64,000 nucleotides of DNA from Capillidium heterosporum (lineage: Eukaryota; Entomophthoromycota; Entomophthoromycetes; Entomophthorales; Capillidiaceae). The translations under genes were made by a program, and so were the position numbers. The notes beneath the pieces are model-generated. The model made no database searches. It was not told the DNA's origin and saw only the letters and a list, made by a program, of their open reading frames with translations. The stretch spans positions 1,798,001 to 1,862,000 of the forward strand of contig WBMQ01000001.1 of NCBI GenBank assembly GCA_016630905.1, read 5' to 3'. Of the stretch, positions 1 through 13,382 are shown one piece after another (position 1 is the first letter of the stretch; each line of letters starts with the position of its first letter).

Positions 1-110
1 TGATCTACATTGGATTGAATTTGGGAATTTGACAATTTTGAACCACTTTTCTGTTTTGATGTGTACTGAACCTGATCCAAGATTAGCTTGTTTTTATTGT
101 TGTCAAGTTT
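1..110 (+). CDS. Possible 3' end of a gene cut by the window edge
   Basis: One frame is open from the window edge to a TGA at about 108-110, giving roughly 36 codons with no homology I recognise. A canonical AATAAA lies 12 bases after the stop. That is where a fungal 3' end would put it, so this may be the last exon of a gene lying to the left. Codon use is not convincingly coding, and chance cannot be excluded. Confidence 0.2.
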
Positions 111-945
111 GATTGTGTTCCAATAAAATGGTCTATTCTATAGGATTGGATAGATAGAAAGTGCATATTCTTTACCGAGCATTACAGAATATTTTAAAAT
201 TTTACGCCAAGTTCCAATAAACTACTGTAGTTGATACAATTAAAACTTGTCATTTACGATAACCTTTTATGGGTCAAATTCCCTAATAACCGGATAATAC
301 CTTGCTTTTCAGTAGGAAGCTAATGTCTTTGTTGACTGACCAAGGAATAGAAATAACTTGAAAGTAAAAACTGTTATACTTTCTATTCCGAAATGGGAGC
401 AGGTTCCAAAGAATTCCAAGTATTTTTACCATTTGTATGGAAATGGCAAATTTCCTTTATATTTCTTGGCTTAGTTTTCAAGATAAACTTTGGATAAACA
501 GAGTTGTCCTTCAAATTGTATATGGGTTATAAAGCTTTATCATATTGTAATATCGAAACTAGGATAAGTACTTTACTATATAGCCTAAACTGATAATTTT
601 GAAATTGTAATAGAGATGGGCTTATTGCTGTTAGATACGAAAAGGTCCATTAGACCTGGTAACTATACAAAAAACGAAGCCATTAGCTTATTATAAATAT
701 GATCAACTTTATAGCTATATCCTATAAGTGAAAGTCAAAAATAGTACTGATATCGAACAGTTTATTAACAGTAACCCTATAGGAAATTCTACCATGCTTA
801 GGCCGCTTACTTATTGATATTTTAGATATATCTTATCAAACTTTCTTATAACATCATTAAAATAGTCTACCAATTACAAATCTTATCAGTAGCATTAGCA
901 ACTGCAAACATTTAACTATAGACCAGCTTCTCTGTTCAAAAAGAC
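111..945. other. Intergenic, no gene seen
   Basis: AT-rich sequence with stops in every frame. It lies downstream of the PP4-like gene on the minus strand. I see no RNA gene or repeat in it. Confidence 0.6.
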
Positions 946-2241
946 TTACAAGAAATAATCCAGCATTTCCTATTTTTAAAACAAAGTAAATATACAACTA
1001 GAAATGTATCGGATTCTAACTTACAGCTCCATCTTCTCTATTTAGACTGGGTCTTGTATGCGCAGGGGCAGCTTCAAAGGTGTTGAAATGGGCGTTTTCT
1101 ACTTCGAGTATCGATGCTAAATTGCCACACCTATAGCAATAGTTGGGGGCCGACCATACTGTAGATAGCATGCCTTGAAAAAGCACCTATAAATGATAGG
1201 TTTAGATCAAGTGGATAAATATACTAAATATATACCTGGTACCCTTCCATACACAGCTGATGGGCTCTCAATATGTGCTCCATACCGTTCAAATGTAAAA
1301 ACTGCTTGACAACTGATTTACCAAAGGTGTACCCAGCCCCCCTAATAGAAATTGGTAAAGGAATGGAAAGGAAAAGAGTACCTAGGTGATAGGGCAAACT
1401 CTTCCTTATCGGGATCAGGGTCGGACCATACTAAGTCGGCCATCGGGCCTTCATGAGGAATCTCTATTTATATTTATTGATAAGATAAATAATACCAAAA
1501 GTACCTTTGAAGCGGTCCAGCACTTTAATTTGATCTAACCAGTGGATTGAAGGTGATAAACCTATTTTATAAGGATTAAAATAGGCTTTTCATTTTTTAA
1601 AATGGTTAAACCTACCCCCATGCACGCAGAATATGGAGTTGTCAATGACGACACTCAATGTTAAAAAGTCAAAGAGGGATGTAAAATAGGTCCATACGTT
1701 AGAGCTGCCGTATTTCTTCAAGCATTCGGTGTAAAATCCATAGGTCTAAATTTGAAAATTGATATTGGGATTAAATGTTTTGATTTACTTGGGTAACCGT
1801 TCGTGACTCGTGATTCCCCCTTACTAGTTGGATACGTGAAGGGTAGCGTAGTTTGTAGCATACCAGCAAACTTATGGTTTCGACCGAGTAGTAACCTCGA
1901 TCTACGTAGTCGCCTACACTTTTAGAAATTTTAAAAAGCCAACGGTTACCTAGGAACAGATAGTTGGTGTCGGGTGGATACCCGCCTATTTTAAAGATCT
2001 CTAGTAGGTCGTAAAACTGCCTAAATTGAAGAAACGTTTTAGATTTTGTTGAAGGTATGTTAAATTTGAAGTACCCGTGAATATCCCCAACTACAGTTAC
2101 CGGGCTGTTAATATAAACCACGTTACTTTCGTCTATTAGTTTCTCTTTAAGTTTCTCACAGATCTGTTTAACTAGTAAACCATCTAAAAGTTTGCCTTGT
2201 AAAAGGTGGCTGATACAGAGGTCGATGTCGAGTTGAGCCAT
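946..2241 (-). CDS. PP4-like Ser/Thr protein phosphatase catalytic subunit
   Basis: A metal-dependent PPP-family phosphatase that would remove phosphate from Ser/Thr in DNA-damage, centrosome or TOR-linked signalling if it is PP4. Reading the spliced minus strand gives, in order, the family motifs GDIHG, GDYVDRG, GNHES, HGG and AHQ, then [12 protein letters not shown], and a C-terminal DYFL tail. That tail is methylated in PP2A, PP4 and PP6. The stretch FEAAPAHTR resembles PP4 (FEAAPQ-TR) more than PP2A or PP6. About nine introns interrupt it. One is only 36 nt (between LFLG and DYV), and the last (970-1024) separates GA from EMLDYFL. All metal-binding residues appear present. Membership of the PPP family is clear; PP4 rather than PP6 or PP2A is a judgement from the tail. 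Confidence 0.88.
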
Positions 2242-3155
2242 TGAAGGATAACGTTTCCAAAATTTAGTATTTTTTGGATGTTATTTGAATAGCGGTAACG
2301 TCATAGTTGTAAAGAGGAATGTTGGCAAACTATTGTTGAAATGTATTTTGATGGGACAAAGGTGCTGCTTGAAATTGTTGGGGGTTTTAAGCTAGTTCTA
2401 GTTGTGTATTTAATAATGGTTTCGTAAGATTATAAAAGAAATTGTCCAATTCGATATAGCTTCACTATTTTAGAGATATATATGTTTGGAAATAGGATTC
2501 AATTTGAACTAGTAGTTTTTAATGTTTATTAACCATCATATTTAGGGTTGGCAATAATTGAAATATTTTAGTTTGTAAAGTTTCTAGCATCACTATACTT
2601 GGTCTGCAATTTATAACCTTACTATTTAAATAACAGATTCTTGATTCTACCCATATACATATAAGTATGGATCCAGTCTAATATTAGATTGGTAGGTGCT
2701 TATAGCTATGCCAACATGTAGCAATCATCCGATTATTCTACTATGAGCCAAGGTCGTAGTGAATTTCGTTTAATTTCCTTGAACCTGATAAATTTTATAG
2801 TAAGCTTCCAATACTATTATAGCCTTATTAAAATGCTGCACTCAACTTAGCTACCTTCAATTTAGTTTCGATGATTCCGATCAACTTTATAACCGATCCA
2901 ATACTTGATCACTTCATTAGAGTTTATTATATTTTCTCAATTTCATCAACTTGCCACCCGCTTTCTGTAAGTCCCCATTAGTTGAACTTAACATGGTATA
3001 AATTTAACTTTTACCACTTCTATTTCTAGTTGGAGTCTACTGATATAAACTTTAGCACAGCATTCTCTTAACTCTGAGGCCAGGATATATAAAATTTCAA
3101 AATACCAATACCAAAAGGAAATCAACTTACTAAAAAGGATATCTTCAATTTACTT
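2242..3155. other. Intergenic, no gene seen
   Basis: Lies between the start of the phosphatase and the stop of the epsin-like gene, both on the minus strand. It should hold the phosphatase promoter and the epsin 3' UTR. I see nothing else. Confidence 0.6.
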
Positions 3156-4757
3156 TTAAATCAAACTATCTAAACCTTGAAATGGATCGGTTTTAACTTT
3201 GCCACCTTGGCCCAAAGCCCCACTCGACGGGTTCAACTGACCACTCGAAAAGTTGGACAAAGTGCTCCCATTGAATCCTTGGTTAAAGTCGAAATTGCTA
3301 CTGCCCGAGCTGTTTACCACTGGTCGATCCATCTGAATTTGATTCATAGTTTTGACTTCAACTTTGTTAGTTTGGACTGGCTTCTTAAGGTCATCTAAAT
3401 TGACTAATCTATCGAAATCGTCCCAAAGCTCCGTCTTAGGCTGGGTAGTACTGACCTTGTTCAAAGTAGGTTGGGAAGGTATAGGAACAACTGGCTGTAA
3501 AGTTTGGGTAGGTACGGGCAGGGCAAAGCTTCCTAAATTGGTAGGTAGCGGCTGAGTCGATGAATTAAAGCTGATGGGCTCTAAACTGTTGAATAGGTCA
3601 AAGGTGTCACTAGCTTTAGTAGGTTGTACTTGAGAAGCTGAGGGTATAGGTTGAGTTGATGTTGAGGCAGAGGTAACTGATTGAAAATCTCCAAATCCAT
3701 CATCATCTCCAGTAGCTATAAATACACCATAGTATCAGTATAAAATATAGAAATAGTGACTGACCAGATTGAGAAACCGTTTCAAAGTCACCCCATCCAT
3801 CGTCGATTTTAGTAGAGGTGGTGGGGATAGGATCATCAAGGTCCAAAAGATCTGTTGGAGGAGGGGGTAAGGGCGCCTCTTTAGGCTTAGCTTCTTTCTT
3901 GTATGATTCTAAAATTCAGTAATGTAAGCTAACCTTCACAATAAAATCTGAAAATGCATGCCAACTATTTGTTACAATTATTAGCCAAATAAAGATTTCT
4001 TACCAAAGTTGTATTCTTTGCTGGGCTGAGCAGAACTTTCCTTCGTGTAGGCATCGGGTTGGTTGAAGTTGTAAGGTGCAACCGAGGATGAGCTGCTGCC
4101 AAACCCAGAACTAAACCTTGACTGGTCAGAGGCGATACCTACATACTTTGAACGGTTCGACTTGGCCAATTTACGCTCCTGTTGAATGCGCTCAGTGGAA
4201 TTCAATAGCTCAACGATCTCTTTCGAGCGATTTTTAACTGCAATCACAAGTTATAAAAGGTTGGTATGAAAAAGTACCGTTTATCCCTTGGTCTTTGTTC
4301 TTCTCATCGATACAGTGGTAGGACTTTAACGACTTCAGCAACGCTAGGTGGCTACGTCCAAAGTCAATAACTTTTTCCGAGCCATTTTTGATAAGGTATT
4401 CAAGGAGGGTTAACGCCTTTTTATTACATTATTTATATAGCCTAGGCTTCAAAGAATTACCTTGTAGACGCTACGCCACTTTGCTGGATCTCGCTCCGAT
4501 AGACGTTTGGTTATGATGCCCATGATTTCATTGAATTGCTGGCTAGTAAATATGAGATACTATGTTTTAAATAAACTTACAAATGGAATGTTCCTTTAGC
4601 TATCAATTGCATATCAGTTGAGCTTGCCCCCCATTTATCACCATTTGTCGCATCCATGACCTTACTCTCCATCTCTGTCAAATTTAAAACCACATGTTTT
4701 CTAATGTAAACTAAATAAGCTTGCTGGTATAAAATATTTACACTTTGTTGACCACAT
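3156..4757 (-). CDS. ENTH-domain clathrin adaptor, epsinR/Ent3-like
   Basis: Clathrin adaptor of the Golgi/endosome pathway. The N-terminal ENTH domain begins at MWST and runs through ESKVMDATNGDKWGASS, a typical ENTH core, then WRSVYKALTLLEYLIKNGSE, GKDQGINV-like residues and a KYVGIASDQSRF end. That end resembles epsinR (KYVGVSSD) rather than plasma-membrane epsins. The disordered tail has a clathrin box (LLDLD), three acidic-aromatic motifs (DDGWGDF, DDGFGDF, WDDFD) of the kind bound by AP-1/GGA ear domains, and a DPF near the C-terminus. At least six introns are needed. The first leaves an exon of only 13 nt (MWST plus one base), so the start at 4757 is plausible, not proven. It is divergent from the BEACH gene, 332 bp away. 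Confidence 0.85.
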
Positions 4758-5089
4758 TCTTTACTTCCCACAAGTAATCCATGCTTCCTTGTCTGCAAGC
4801 CTAATCTGTAGTGTGCTCTTGTTAGTGAAAGAAATGTTCCTTACCAACTTCTAGCTTAAGACTTCGGTGAATCCCTTCAATTTCTGTACAATGAAATTAT
4901 ACCGATTGTCAATGCAGTTTCGATCGTTTATTTGATATAAATCAAGGGAGGCAGCCAGCTTTATGATGTCACATCAGTAAGTGGTACAATTCGCTGTTTC
5001 CATCAAAAGTGTTGCATTTCAAATGGATTGAATGAGAAACCGACGCCTTTTAGCACAGTTACCCCACTAACAAGAATTTAAGAGCCGAT
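4758..5089. promoter_or_regulatory. Shared upstream region of epsin-like and BEACH genes
   Basis: This 332-bp gap separates two divergent starts, so it should contain both promoters. I cannot identify specific sites. Confidence 0.4.
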
Positions 5090-8000
5090 ATGGTACCCGC
5101 TTCAAGTACCACGCAGTCTTTGTCGAATTTAGTAACGCAATACCTCCACCGCTTAAACAACCCTTTAGACACCGAGTTCAGTTTCAACGTCAGCTTCCTA
5201 ATTTTTGAAGGCATTTGCAACTCTATATTACGATATCCTCCCTACTCAAGTGAACGCAAAGAGATACAGAATGCTTTTGTTGAAAACAAGTGCTTTGACC
5301 AGCTTTTTATGGCGCTTGAACAGGTATCCAACTGCGTTACAGTCGATTTAATCCCCTTAAAAGCAACTTACATCTCCAACATCATACAAACATTTACAGC
5401 TTTACTCAGCCAAAACGACAACTACCGAATGGAGTTGGCCAAATCCGACGGCTACGCAAGAATCTGTATTGCAATCCTCGAGAATGAAACTGCTTTGACA
5501 CTGGAAACCTTTGACAGTCTGTTCGGTATGCTTGTTGACAGCAGTTCTTGGCAAGAAACCTCCAATAGGATCTACAACAAGTACATTATCGCAGTGCTTA
5601 TGGATTTGTTTTCTATCATGGAACCAGAGCTCCAAATGAAGCTGATGGATCGTATGATAAGCCTTTCACGAGCATCCGACATCAACAAATGGTCGTTGTG
5701 CAACTCTTCGATAGTATCCAAGATCTTGAACTCGCCAATTCCATCAAGCGTCTCATCCGATTATGTGGCCAAGACAATGGTGCTATTCGAAATCCTAGGT
5801 TCATTTTCGGTAACTGTTTCAGATATCAAGCTTTTGCTGAGTTGCCTCTGTTTCGACAAACACTCCGATGGCATCAACAGTATCGACGCCTCTTTCACTT
5901 CCAACGACTCTGAAGTAACTCCAAATTCAACAAAATACCTCGCTTCTCAATTAACCTCCCTACTCGAAATGCTTTACAACATCGCCCAGCGTAACAACGA
6001 CATGTCTTTTTTCCAATTCCGAATCAAAGGCTCCGGCATTCAAATCCAAAATCTAGCTGCTTTACCTCCCAACGGATATAGCTTTTTCACTTGGATCCGC
6101 CTCGAAGAACCTTCCTCGTCACATCTTCAAGAAAACGTAGGAGCCGACCCATTCAAATGTAACTACAATAAGCAGACGCTGTATTCCTTTTCAGATGGCG
6201 CTGGTAATCTATTTGAAGCTTTCTTCGAATACAACACGTTGAGTTTTCAAATGAACCAAAGCTCGGGTCGTTCCAAGCATCTCCAAACCAAGCATAAATT
6301 TCTGATGGGTAGGTGGTACTTTATCGCTGTAGCGCATACCAATCCTAAATTCAAGTGGGGTTTCGGACAACCCGAGTTGACTTATTACGTTGATGGCGAA
6401 CTAATTTTCCAGTCCGCCTTGGACTATCCCTTTTTTGAAGCGCCGCGACTAAACTGTTTCATCGGTGCCAGCGGTGGTGAAGGCGTTTCTAGAGTACCAT
6501 ACGGTGCTAACATAAGCAGCGACCTGCTTGAAAATTCTTTTAATGGGCAGATGACTACCCTCTACCTCTTGTCGACAGCCATAACCCAACAGCAAATCAG
6601 CTCGATCTATGAACTGGGGAAACATCACTCATCCATCTTCACTTCAGATACTACTAAAGGTGTACAGACGGCGTCAACTTTATCTTCGACAAGCTTAATC
6701 GACCCTAATCTATCCTCCTATCTAACTTTTGTCTTTCACGTTGGCGCCTCCAGAGGTAACATGTGCTTTAACTTATCTAGCTACCAATCGTCGTCAGAGA
6801 ACTCATTCAATGAAGAGTCCCATGTATACGCGTCTTTAGTTCGAATCGAAAAATGCTCCACTATTAGCATACAAAACGCCATCCATGCCTTAGGTGGTTT
6901 AGAAGTCTTTTTCCCGCTGCTACTCAAGTTTGAGAATATCGAAAACACTCCGTCGTTACGAGGACCACTGGATACCTACAGCGAATTCTTTGTCCAAAAG
7001 GGACCTGCCCACGTATTTTTCACTTTGATGGGCGCTTTGTTAAAGAACCATGAGGAGAACCAGCGCTCCATGCTCGACAACAACAACATTCGCATCATTT
7101 CATTACTCCTGTCCCAGATAAATCCCAAATACCTAACCATCTCCGCCTACCAGTCGATAATCGCTTTGGCGGGCTGCATTTCTCAAAACTCCCAGCTCAT
7201 TACCCGTGTTTACTTCAATTTGCTTTTCAACCTACGCATTTGGATGTACTCTGACTACGAAACCCAGGCCTACATTTTAAATTCGATAAAGAGCATAGTG
7301 GAGTCGAGAAAGTCTTATTTCAGAGATGATTTTGGGATTCAATACTTTTTAGACATGCTAAGGATATGCTACTATTATGTACCAGACCAGTACTCTATGC
7401 CAGACCGACATTGTAACTTCGATACTGAGCGTCCCAACGAGCACCACCATATCTACCAGCTTCGATCATTTATACTAGATATCATCGTCTCCTACATCAA
7501 GAAAGACATCAGCCTGAAGGAAGTCTACTCTGTATCTCGACATCTATTAAGCACCAACGACCACAAGCACACCGCAGAAGTGTTGAGTATGCTACTTGAA
7601 CTAATGCAAAGCGATTTGGAATCCTCGTACCTCAAGTTATTTTTAAAGTCCAAGGGATTCGAAGTCCTGTGCTCGTTGTTACAAAAGCCTAGCAACGATA
7701 TCCGCGCTTTGGTCTTTTCTATCCTGACATTCTTTATCTCCCATCCCAAGATACCCGAGAAATGGAAGCTGCGGATGCAAGAAGCCGGTATATTTTCTTC
7801 CATATGTTCCAAGGTATACGCCAGTGAACCGATCAACAAGGAGGTTTATTTAGCGATCCTCGGGTTCATGATCGAAGTAAATCCCGAAAACAAGTTTAGT
7901 TCGTCCAACTTTTGTAGCTTGCGAGATTTCAAGTTGGACGAAGGTGGTTTCCCAAGGATACGTAACCCAAGTATGATACTGATTCTTTTGAACTTTATAA

Positions 8001-11000
8001 AGAACCCTGAAACTCCCACCCTACTCAAAGTTTCCATCCTGGACGACATCAACTTTATATGCTTGCACAATATCGATGTCTGCCATAGGTTGCAGAATTC
8101 AAACGGCTTAATTTCGATAGTAACCGAGCTTCTCCCCGTTTACCATCACGAGACATATATGACATCCCCTGAGTTCGACGAGAAGGATGAAGTTGTTGAT
8201 GAATTCAAAGAAGACAAGTCGAGTCGGTCCTTGAGCCTTATGCCTAAGTTGCCACAGCCTATTCAACTGGTGATAGAACTGATAAGTACCATTTCGATCA
8301 ACACGCTAGGCTTAGATCCGCGGTACAGCCAAGGAGCCAAATTTATTAGCGAGGTAGTTTATTATTGGTGGAGTAGTTCGTCAATCAGCTATAGAAAGGA
8401 AGGCATCGCTCTACAACGTGATTCGTTAAACGTCAACAGCAACGATACGAGCAGTACCGAGGCTAACCATCACAACTCTACCTTGAATCTAATCCGATAT
8501 TTCCTATACCAAGTATGTGCAAAGTTGGAAAAGGTAATGGCCCAGAAGCATGGGTCTGTAAAGCTAGGGCAGACGTACGAAAAATGGGTGGTAAGTTTAA
8601 TTCAAGTACTTTCTTTAACGTTGGAATAGGAAAATGTCCTTACCTTCACTGGCATAGTTAACGTCATACTCTTCCACAGCTGGGAACTCGAAAGTGAAGT
8701 GTTTAGTCGATTGCAAGTTCACTGCCAGCGAATATGGCTCAACATCTTTTTCTGCTACTTCCGAAACTACCAATAGGCTACCCGATCAGCTCAAACGCCT
8801 TAGTGGTACCTTTATGTCTAAATTCTATATCTTATTCTCATTTGTAGATCCCAACCTGTCTTTATTGCAATCTTTAAACCCTGAGCAAATGATTCATCAG
8901 ACCCCCAACAATCCATGGGAAGAGAGCTTGGAGCTTGCTATTTCGTTCTTGAACTTTGTGGACCGATTTGATCAATTTATAGGTGAATTAAGATTGGGAT
9001 TCAAGTGGCAATCGCAGATCTAGCTTTTTCGATGGCATCTATACCGCCAAATACAATCCATGCTACATCTATATGTATATCCTCATTTCTGGGTTTGAAG
9101 TCAACGATCCAAGTATCCTAAATTTGGTAAAGTCCCACTGTAATATGTTCTTTGAACGCCATCGGTTCCAGGGAAAGCTGATGAAGAGCAGTGGTCCAAA
9201 CCATTCCTGTCCCTTTTCCGTAAATATAGCACAATACATCGTCCCGATGTTTGGCTATGCACAAACTAACCTAAGGTATCTTTTGGTCTTACCAACTGTT
9301 TAAACTAACATATGTTTAGTTTAAAGGGAAATAGTGATCCCAAATCCCAATCGATATTAACACTTTATAGGATACTGTTGAAGAACTGCTGGGTTCACCT
9401 AGTAGAAGCTCTGCCTAACCGTGGACTAGATGAAATCGATGTGACTGATTTGGTAAATGGAAGCGATGAAAAAATTCAAGAGTTCATATTTTCGGAGACA
9501 TGGACGAGCATATATGACGAATATTTCTTCACAGCTATGAAAAATGATGTCGAGGAAGGGTTCAGCAACTTTAGTATCCAGGCCGACAACATTTTGCAAG
9601 GCCTTAATCAACTTATAAAGAAGGTTCGGAAGGAGCTAGCCGACAACGTTCTTAGCCACGAACGTGTAAAGAATATCATTGAAGGGGCTGTTTCTACCTA
9701 CCAATCCGAAGAACAGCATCGAATCGCAACCTTGGAAGTGGAACGCAAAACCCTACTTAACCGAGCCACACGATTCTGGCTTGTCAAGCTCCAAGAAATG
9801 ACACGGGAACATAGCGGGTGGCTGAGCTTCAACAGTGTCAACAACATACACTGGAAGCTGGATCTAACAGAGAACTACTCGCGCATGCGTAGACGATTGG
9901 CCATCAACCATGAGTTCGACCCTCACTTTGAAGCTTCTGCCAAGCGTGACAAGACACCCGTCAAGTCCAACGAAGAGCAGGTTCGGTGGAAGCGATCTAG
10001 TGTCACCAACTACCTCAAAAAGGCTAGCTCCCGATCACGTCGTATCCAAGAACGATTAAGCCAGTTTGATGACTCAACAAGTGAAATAGACTCATTACTC
10101 TCTACCGATTCTACTGACGACCCTGAATGGAACCTAATTAGTCACGAGGATGTTTATATCAATGGACCTACCGGCGATATTAAAGAAAAGGTACTCTGTG
10201 AGACGGACTGCAGCATTATATTCCTCCTAGCTTCTATATACGGCAAACTTCGACTGACCTCAACACAGCTCACATTCACCATTGACCGACAGCGCATCTT
10301 GGAAGAATTAAGTCAGCCCCATTCAACGGTTACTATCGATTGGGAGATGATCCATGACCGCAGGATGGCTACTGAGTGAGATCCGAGAAATCCACTTCCG
10401 GAAACACCTACTTCGATCCTCCGCTTTGGAGCTTTTTTTCACCGACCAGAGTGCCACCTTTTTTAGCTTCAACTCAACTCAGGATCGGGATCGGATTCAC
10501 CAGTACCTTTCGGGCCTTACCCTGACCAACCTCATCGGATCCTACGTCGGAGCACCCTCCGAAATTCTAAAGAAATCCAACCTCACCCAACGGTGGCAGA
10601 AGCATGAAATTTCCAACTTTGAGTATCTGATGCAGCTCAATTCGATTGCTGGGCGAACTTACAACGACCTCACCCAGTACTTTGTCTTCCCCTGGATTTT
10701 AAGTGACTACACCTCAATTACGTTGGACCTCGATAACCCAAACGTGTATCGGGATTTGAGGAAACCGGTTGGCGCCTTGAACTCAGCACGCCTAAAACAG
10801 TTTTTGAGGCGGTACCATGAGTTTGAAGATCCCGACTGGTAAGGCTAAAAAGTTCATGTATGGTACCCATTACTCTAGTGCTGCTTCCGTGTGCTACTAT
10901 TTACTTAGGATGGAGCCCTTTACATCTATACATATTGCCCTTCAGAGTGGCAAATTTGACCATGCTGACCGACAATTCTCTTCCATTAGTTCAACTTGGG

Positions 11001-12718
11001 AATCGTGCCTTAACAACCCAGCCGACGTCAAAGAGCTTATACCCGAATTTTTCTACATGCCTGAATTCTTCAAGAACTCCAATCAGTTCGACCTTGGCGT
11101 TACGCAGCGAGGTAAGGTACTCGACCATGTGGAGCTTCCTCCTTGGGCCCAGACTCCTGAACAGTTCGTTCAACTACACCGTGAGGCTCTCGAATCGGAA
11201 TTTGTATCTCAAAATTTGCATCACTGGATCGACCTCATCTTTGGCTACAAGCAGGTGGGAGCTGAAGCCATCAAATCCAACAACATTTTCTACTACCTAA
11301 CTTACGAAGGTGCTGTCGATTTGGAGGCCATCGAAGACCTCCAGGAACGCCGATCCATCGAAGAGCAAATCTATCATTTCGGGCAGACTCCAACCCAACT
11401 ACTGACTACTCCTCACCCCAGACGTTTCCCTAACTCGAGGGCAGCTATCCCTTCCCGAATGCTGTCAGAGTCGTATCGATGGAAAGTCAACGCCACCGGC
11501 TATAAGACCTACCTGCTCAAGCTACCTTCCAAGAACTTTGCCTACATCAACCTCATCAAGCCTGGTGCCTGTGCTATGTCACCTACCTCCTCTCGGAGCC
11601 TAGATTCACCTTCTAACAACCGATTCATCGTTACGGTGGATAGTACTGGGGCCCTAGGTACCCACCGTCTGCTGACCAACGTCCCCTCGGTTGAAGATAC
11701 CGATATCGTGCCCTTCACCTTGGAGGTTCACTCCATGTCCAACGGTACCAAGAGCATCCCCAGTCCCTTTGCCAACAACGCCAAGATAACTCCCCGCAGC
11801 TTTGTATTGACTTTGGATGGCCAGTACCTCATCTCAACAGGGCACTGGGACCACACCTTCAAGCAGATCCAGCTCTCCAACGGTAAGGTCATAGCCAGCA
11901 TTGCCGGTCACGGCGATTTGGTGACCTGCTGCAGCTTGAGTGGCGACGGTAAGACGCTGGTTACTGGTTCCAAGTCCACCAACGTCATGGCCTGGTCCCT
12001 AACTATGGGGAACAACCCCAATCAGAACCGTACCTCTGTCCCCGCCTTCAAGCGCAAGCACTCGCGCGCCCGATCTACCTCCCTAGATTCGCAGTCTTCG
12101 CGCCCGTTGAGCTTCACTCTATCCAACGAGCCTAGCTGGATCATCCATCGACCGGCTGACATAGCTTTCTATGGGCACGATGAGCCGGTCACCTGCCTCA
12201 GCGTCGACTTGGAGCATGACCTGCTAGTTACTGGATCCAAAGATGGCACCTGTATCGTCCACTCCTTACGTACTGGCAGCTACCTTCGCTCCATCAAGCC
12301 GCACTTTAGCGCTAGCCGTGCTAAAGCCACCATCATCGACGTTCTCATAACTAAGGATGCTGATATAGTCATTGTGACTGCCTTTATGAACCGGCAATAT
12401 TTGACTACTTTTACCGTCAATGGGACTCAGTTGGAGGAAGTTGAAGTTGAAGGCTGTGTCAACGATATCAAGCTCTCTGAATGTGGTAGATATATCTTCC
12501 TTGTTACTACAGAAGCTAAACTTCAGGTGGTCAGTGTTAGAAGGTAAGATTTTGGATAGTATGTATTTGTATTTACACTTTGGTTTAGTTTGGGGCCGGT
12601 CTTAGTTTTGAACATTCCTCTTGTCGCCAACTGCCTGTATTTCGATTCCGAGTTGAACTGCTTTTTGTTGGGGTGCGACGATGGCAAACTTTTGGTCATT
12701 GATTCCAATTTGGATTGA
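5090..12718 (+). CDS. Giant BEACH-WD40 protein (LYST/neurobeachin/Bph1 family)
   Basis: Scaffold of about 2,480 residues, of a family that acts in vesicle and lysosome trafficking. Order of domains: armadillo-like N-terminus; a concanavalin-like lectin fold (NGYSFFTWIRLEE to about 6600); a helical middle; a segment typical of the family (WKLDLTENYSRMRRRLA, 9850-9900); PH-BEACH (EIREIHFRKHLLRSSALELF, about 10380-10440); BEACH (FVFPWILSDYTS, then KFMYGTHYSSA at 10850); and C-terminal WD40 repeats (GHGDLVTC, GHDEPVTCL). Four introns of 39-45 nt are clear: 8591-8629, 8806-8847, 9276-9319 and 12544-12588. Four further frame changes are not explained by introns (near 8747, 8996, 10363 and 10831). 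Each is resolved by one surplus base, and the last restores the family motif FEDPTG. The gene therefore reads as one protein with sequence errors or slippage sites, not as separate genes. Confidence 0.92.
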
Positions 12719-13382
12719 TTTTGGATATTTATTATGTGTATAGTTAATATAGGTTTCTAGTTTCGTACTATTTTGTTCCAAAGATTATGTATAGTGCAGC
12801 TAACATTGCTTTGAATAGCGATAGTTTATCAAAGTTTATAAGTGTATTTCATTGCTACCTGATGAGACTATATGGCTAATTGGTATAGGGTTCGTAAATA
12901 TATTATTGGCTTGAAGCTTTTTCAGCACTTCACCTTTACCCTATGCTCTTTGCTTTTCGATTCATGTACCAAGCCTCTTCTAATAAGCTTCAAAGAATGA
13001 CAGGTGGTATTTGAAAATGGTTAAGAATGCACCCCGGATTATTTGAATATAGTATTGATACCATTTAATATAAATTATTCTGCCAATAAATTGAGCTTAT
13101 TTAGTACCCTCATATTTGTCGTGTTCTTAATGGCTCATGTATTTCAATCAACAACTTGAAGTGCTTTTACATGGGGGTAAATTTATTGTTAAATACAATT
13201 TCCAATAGTACTACTTCATTTACAAGCAAAGTTTATTTAGTTTGTAAATCCAAGTTGAATCGATTGCACCATCGTTTGGTTGGGGGTAAATGATAGATTC
13301 AGAAAGCTTCCAATCAACCTAAATACGTGTCTTTACACTCCAACAGGCTTTACTTGAATTCGAAATAAAGAAACTAAGAACA
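12719..13382. other. Intergenic, no gene seen
   Basis: AT-rich gap between the BEACH stop and OST4. It should contain the BEACH 3' UTR and the OST4 promoter. I see no other feature. Confidence 0.6.

Noticed and set aside
8659-8805. Alternative BEACH splice from 8591 to the AG at 8658, which would avoid the first frame break
   Set aside because: It keeps an open frame, but the frame read after the 39-nt intron ending at 8629 has the coding-like codon pattern up to about 8750. I kept the shorter intron with one surplus base as more likely, but RNA would decide.
8747-10833. Codon-specific programmed +1 shift after TGG or AGG
   Set aside because: Several breaks first seemed to follow TGG or AGG, but many other TGG codons in the same genes are read normally. 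Homopolymer placement fits better and matches homologs at FEDPTG.
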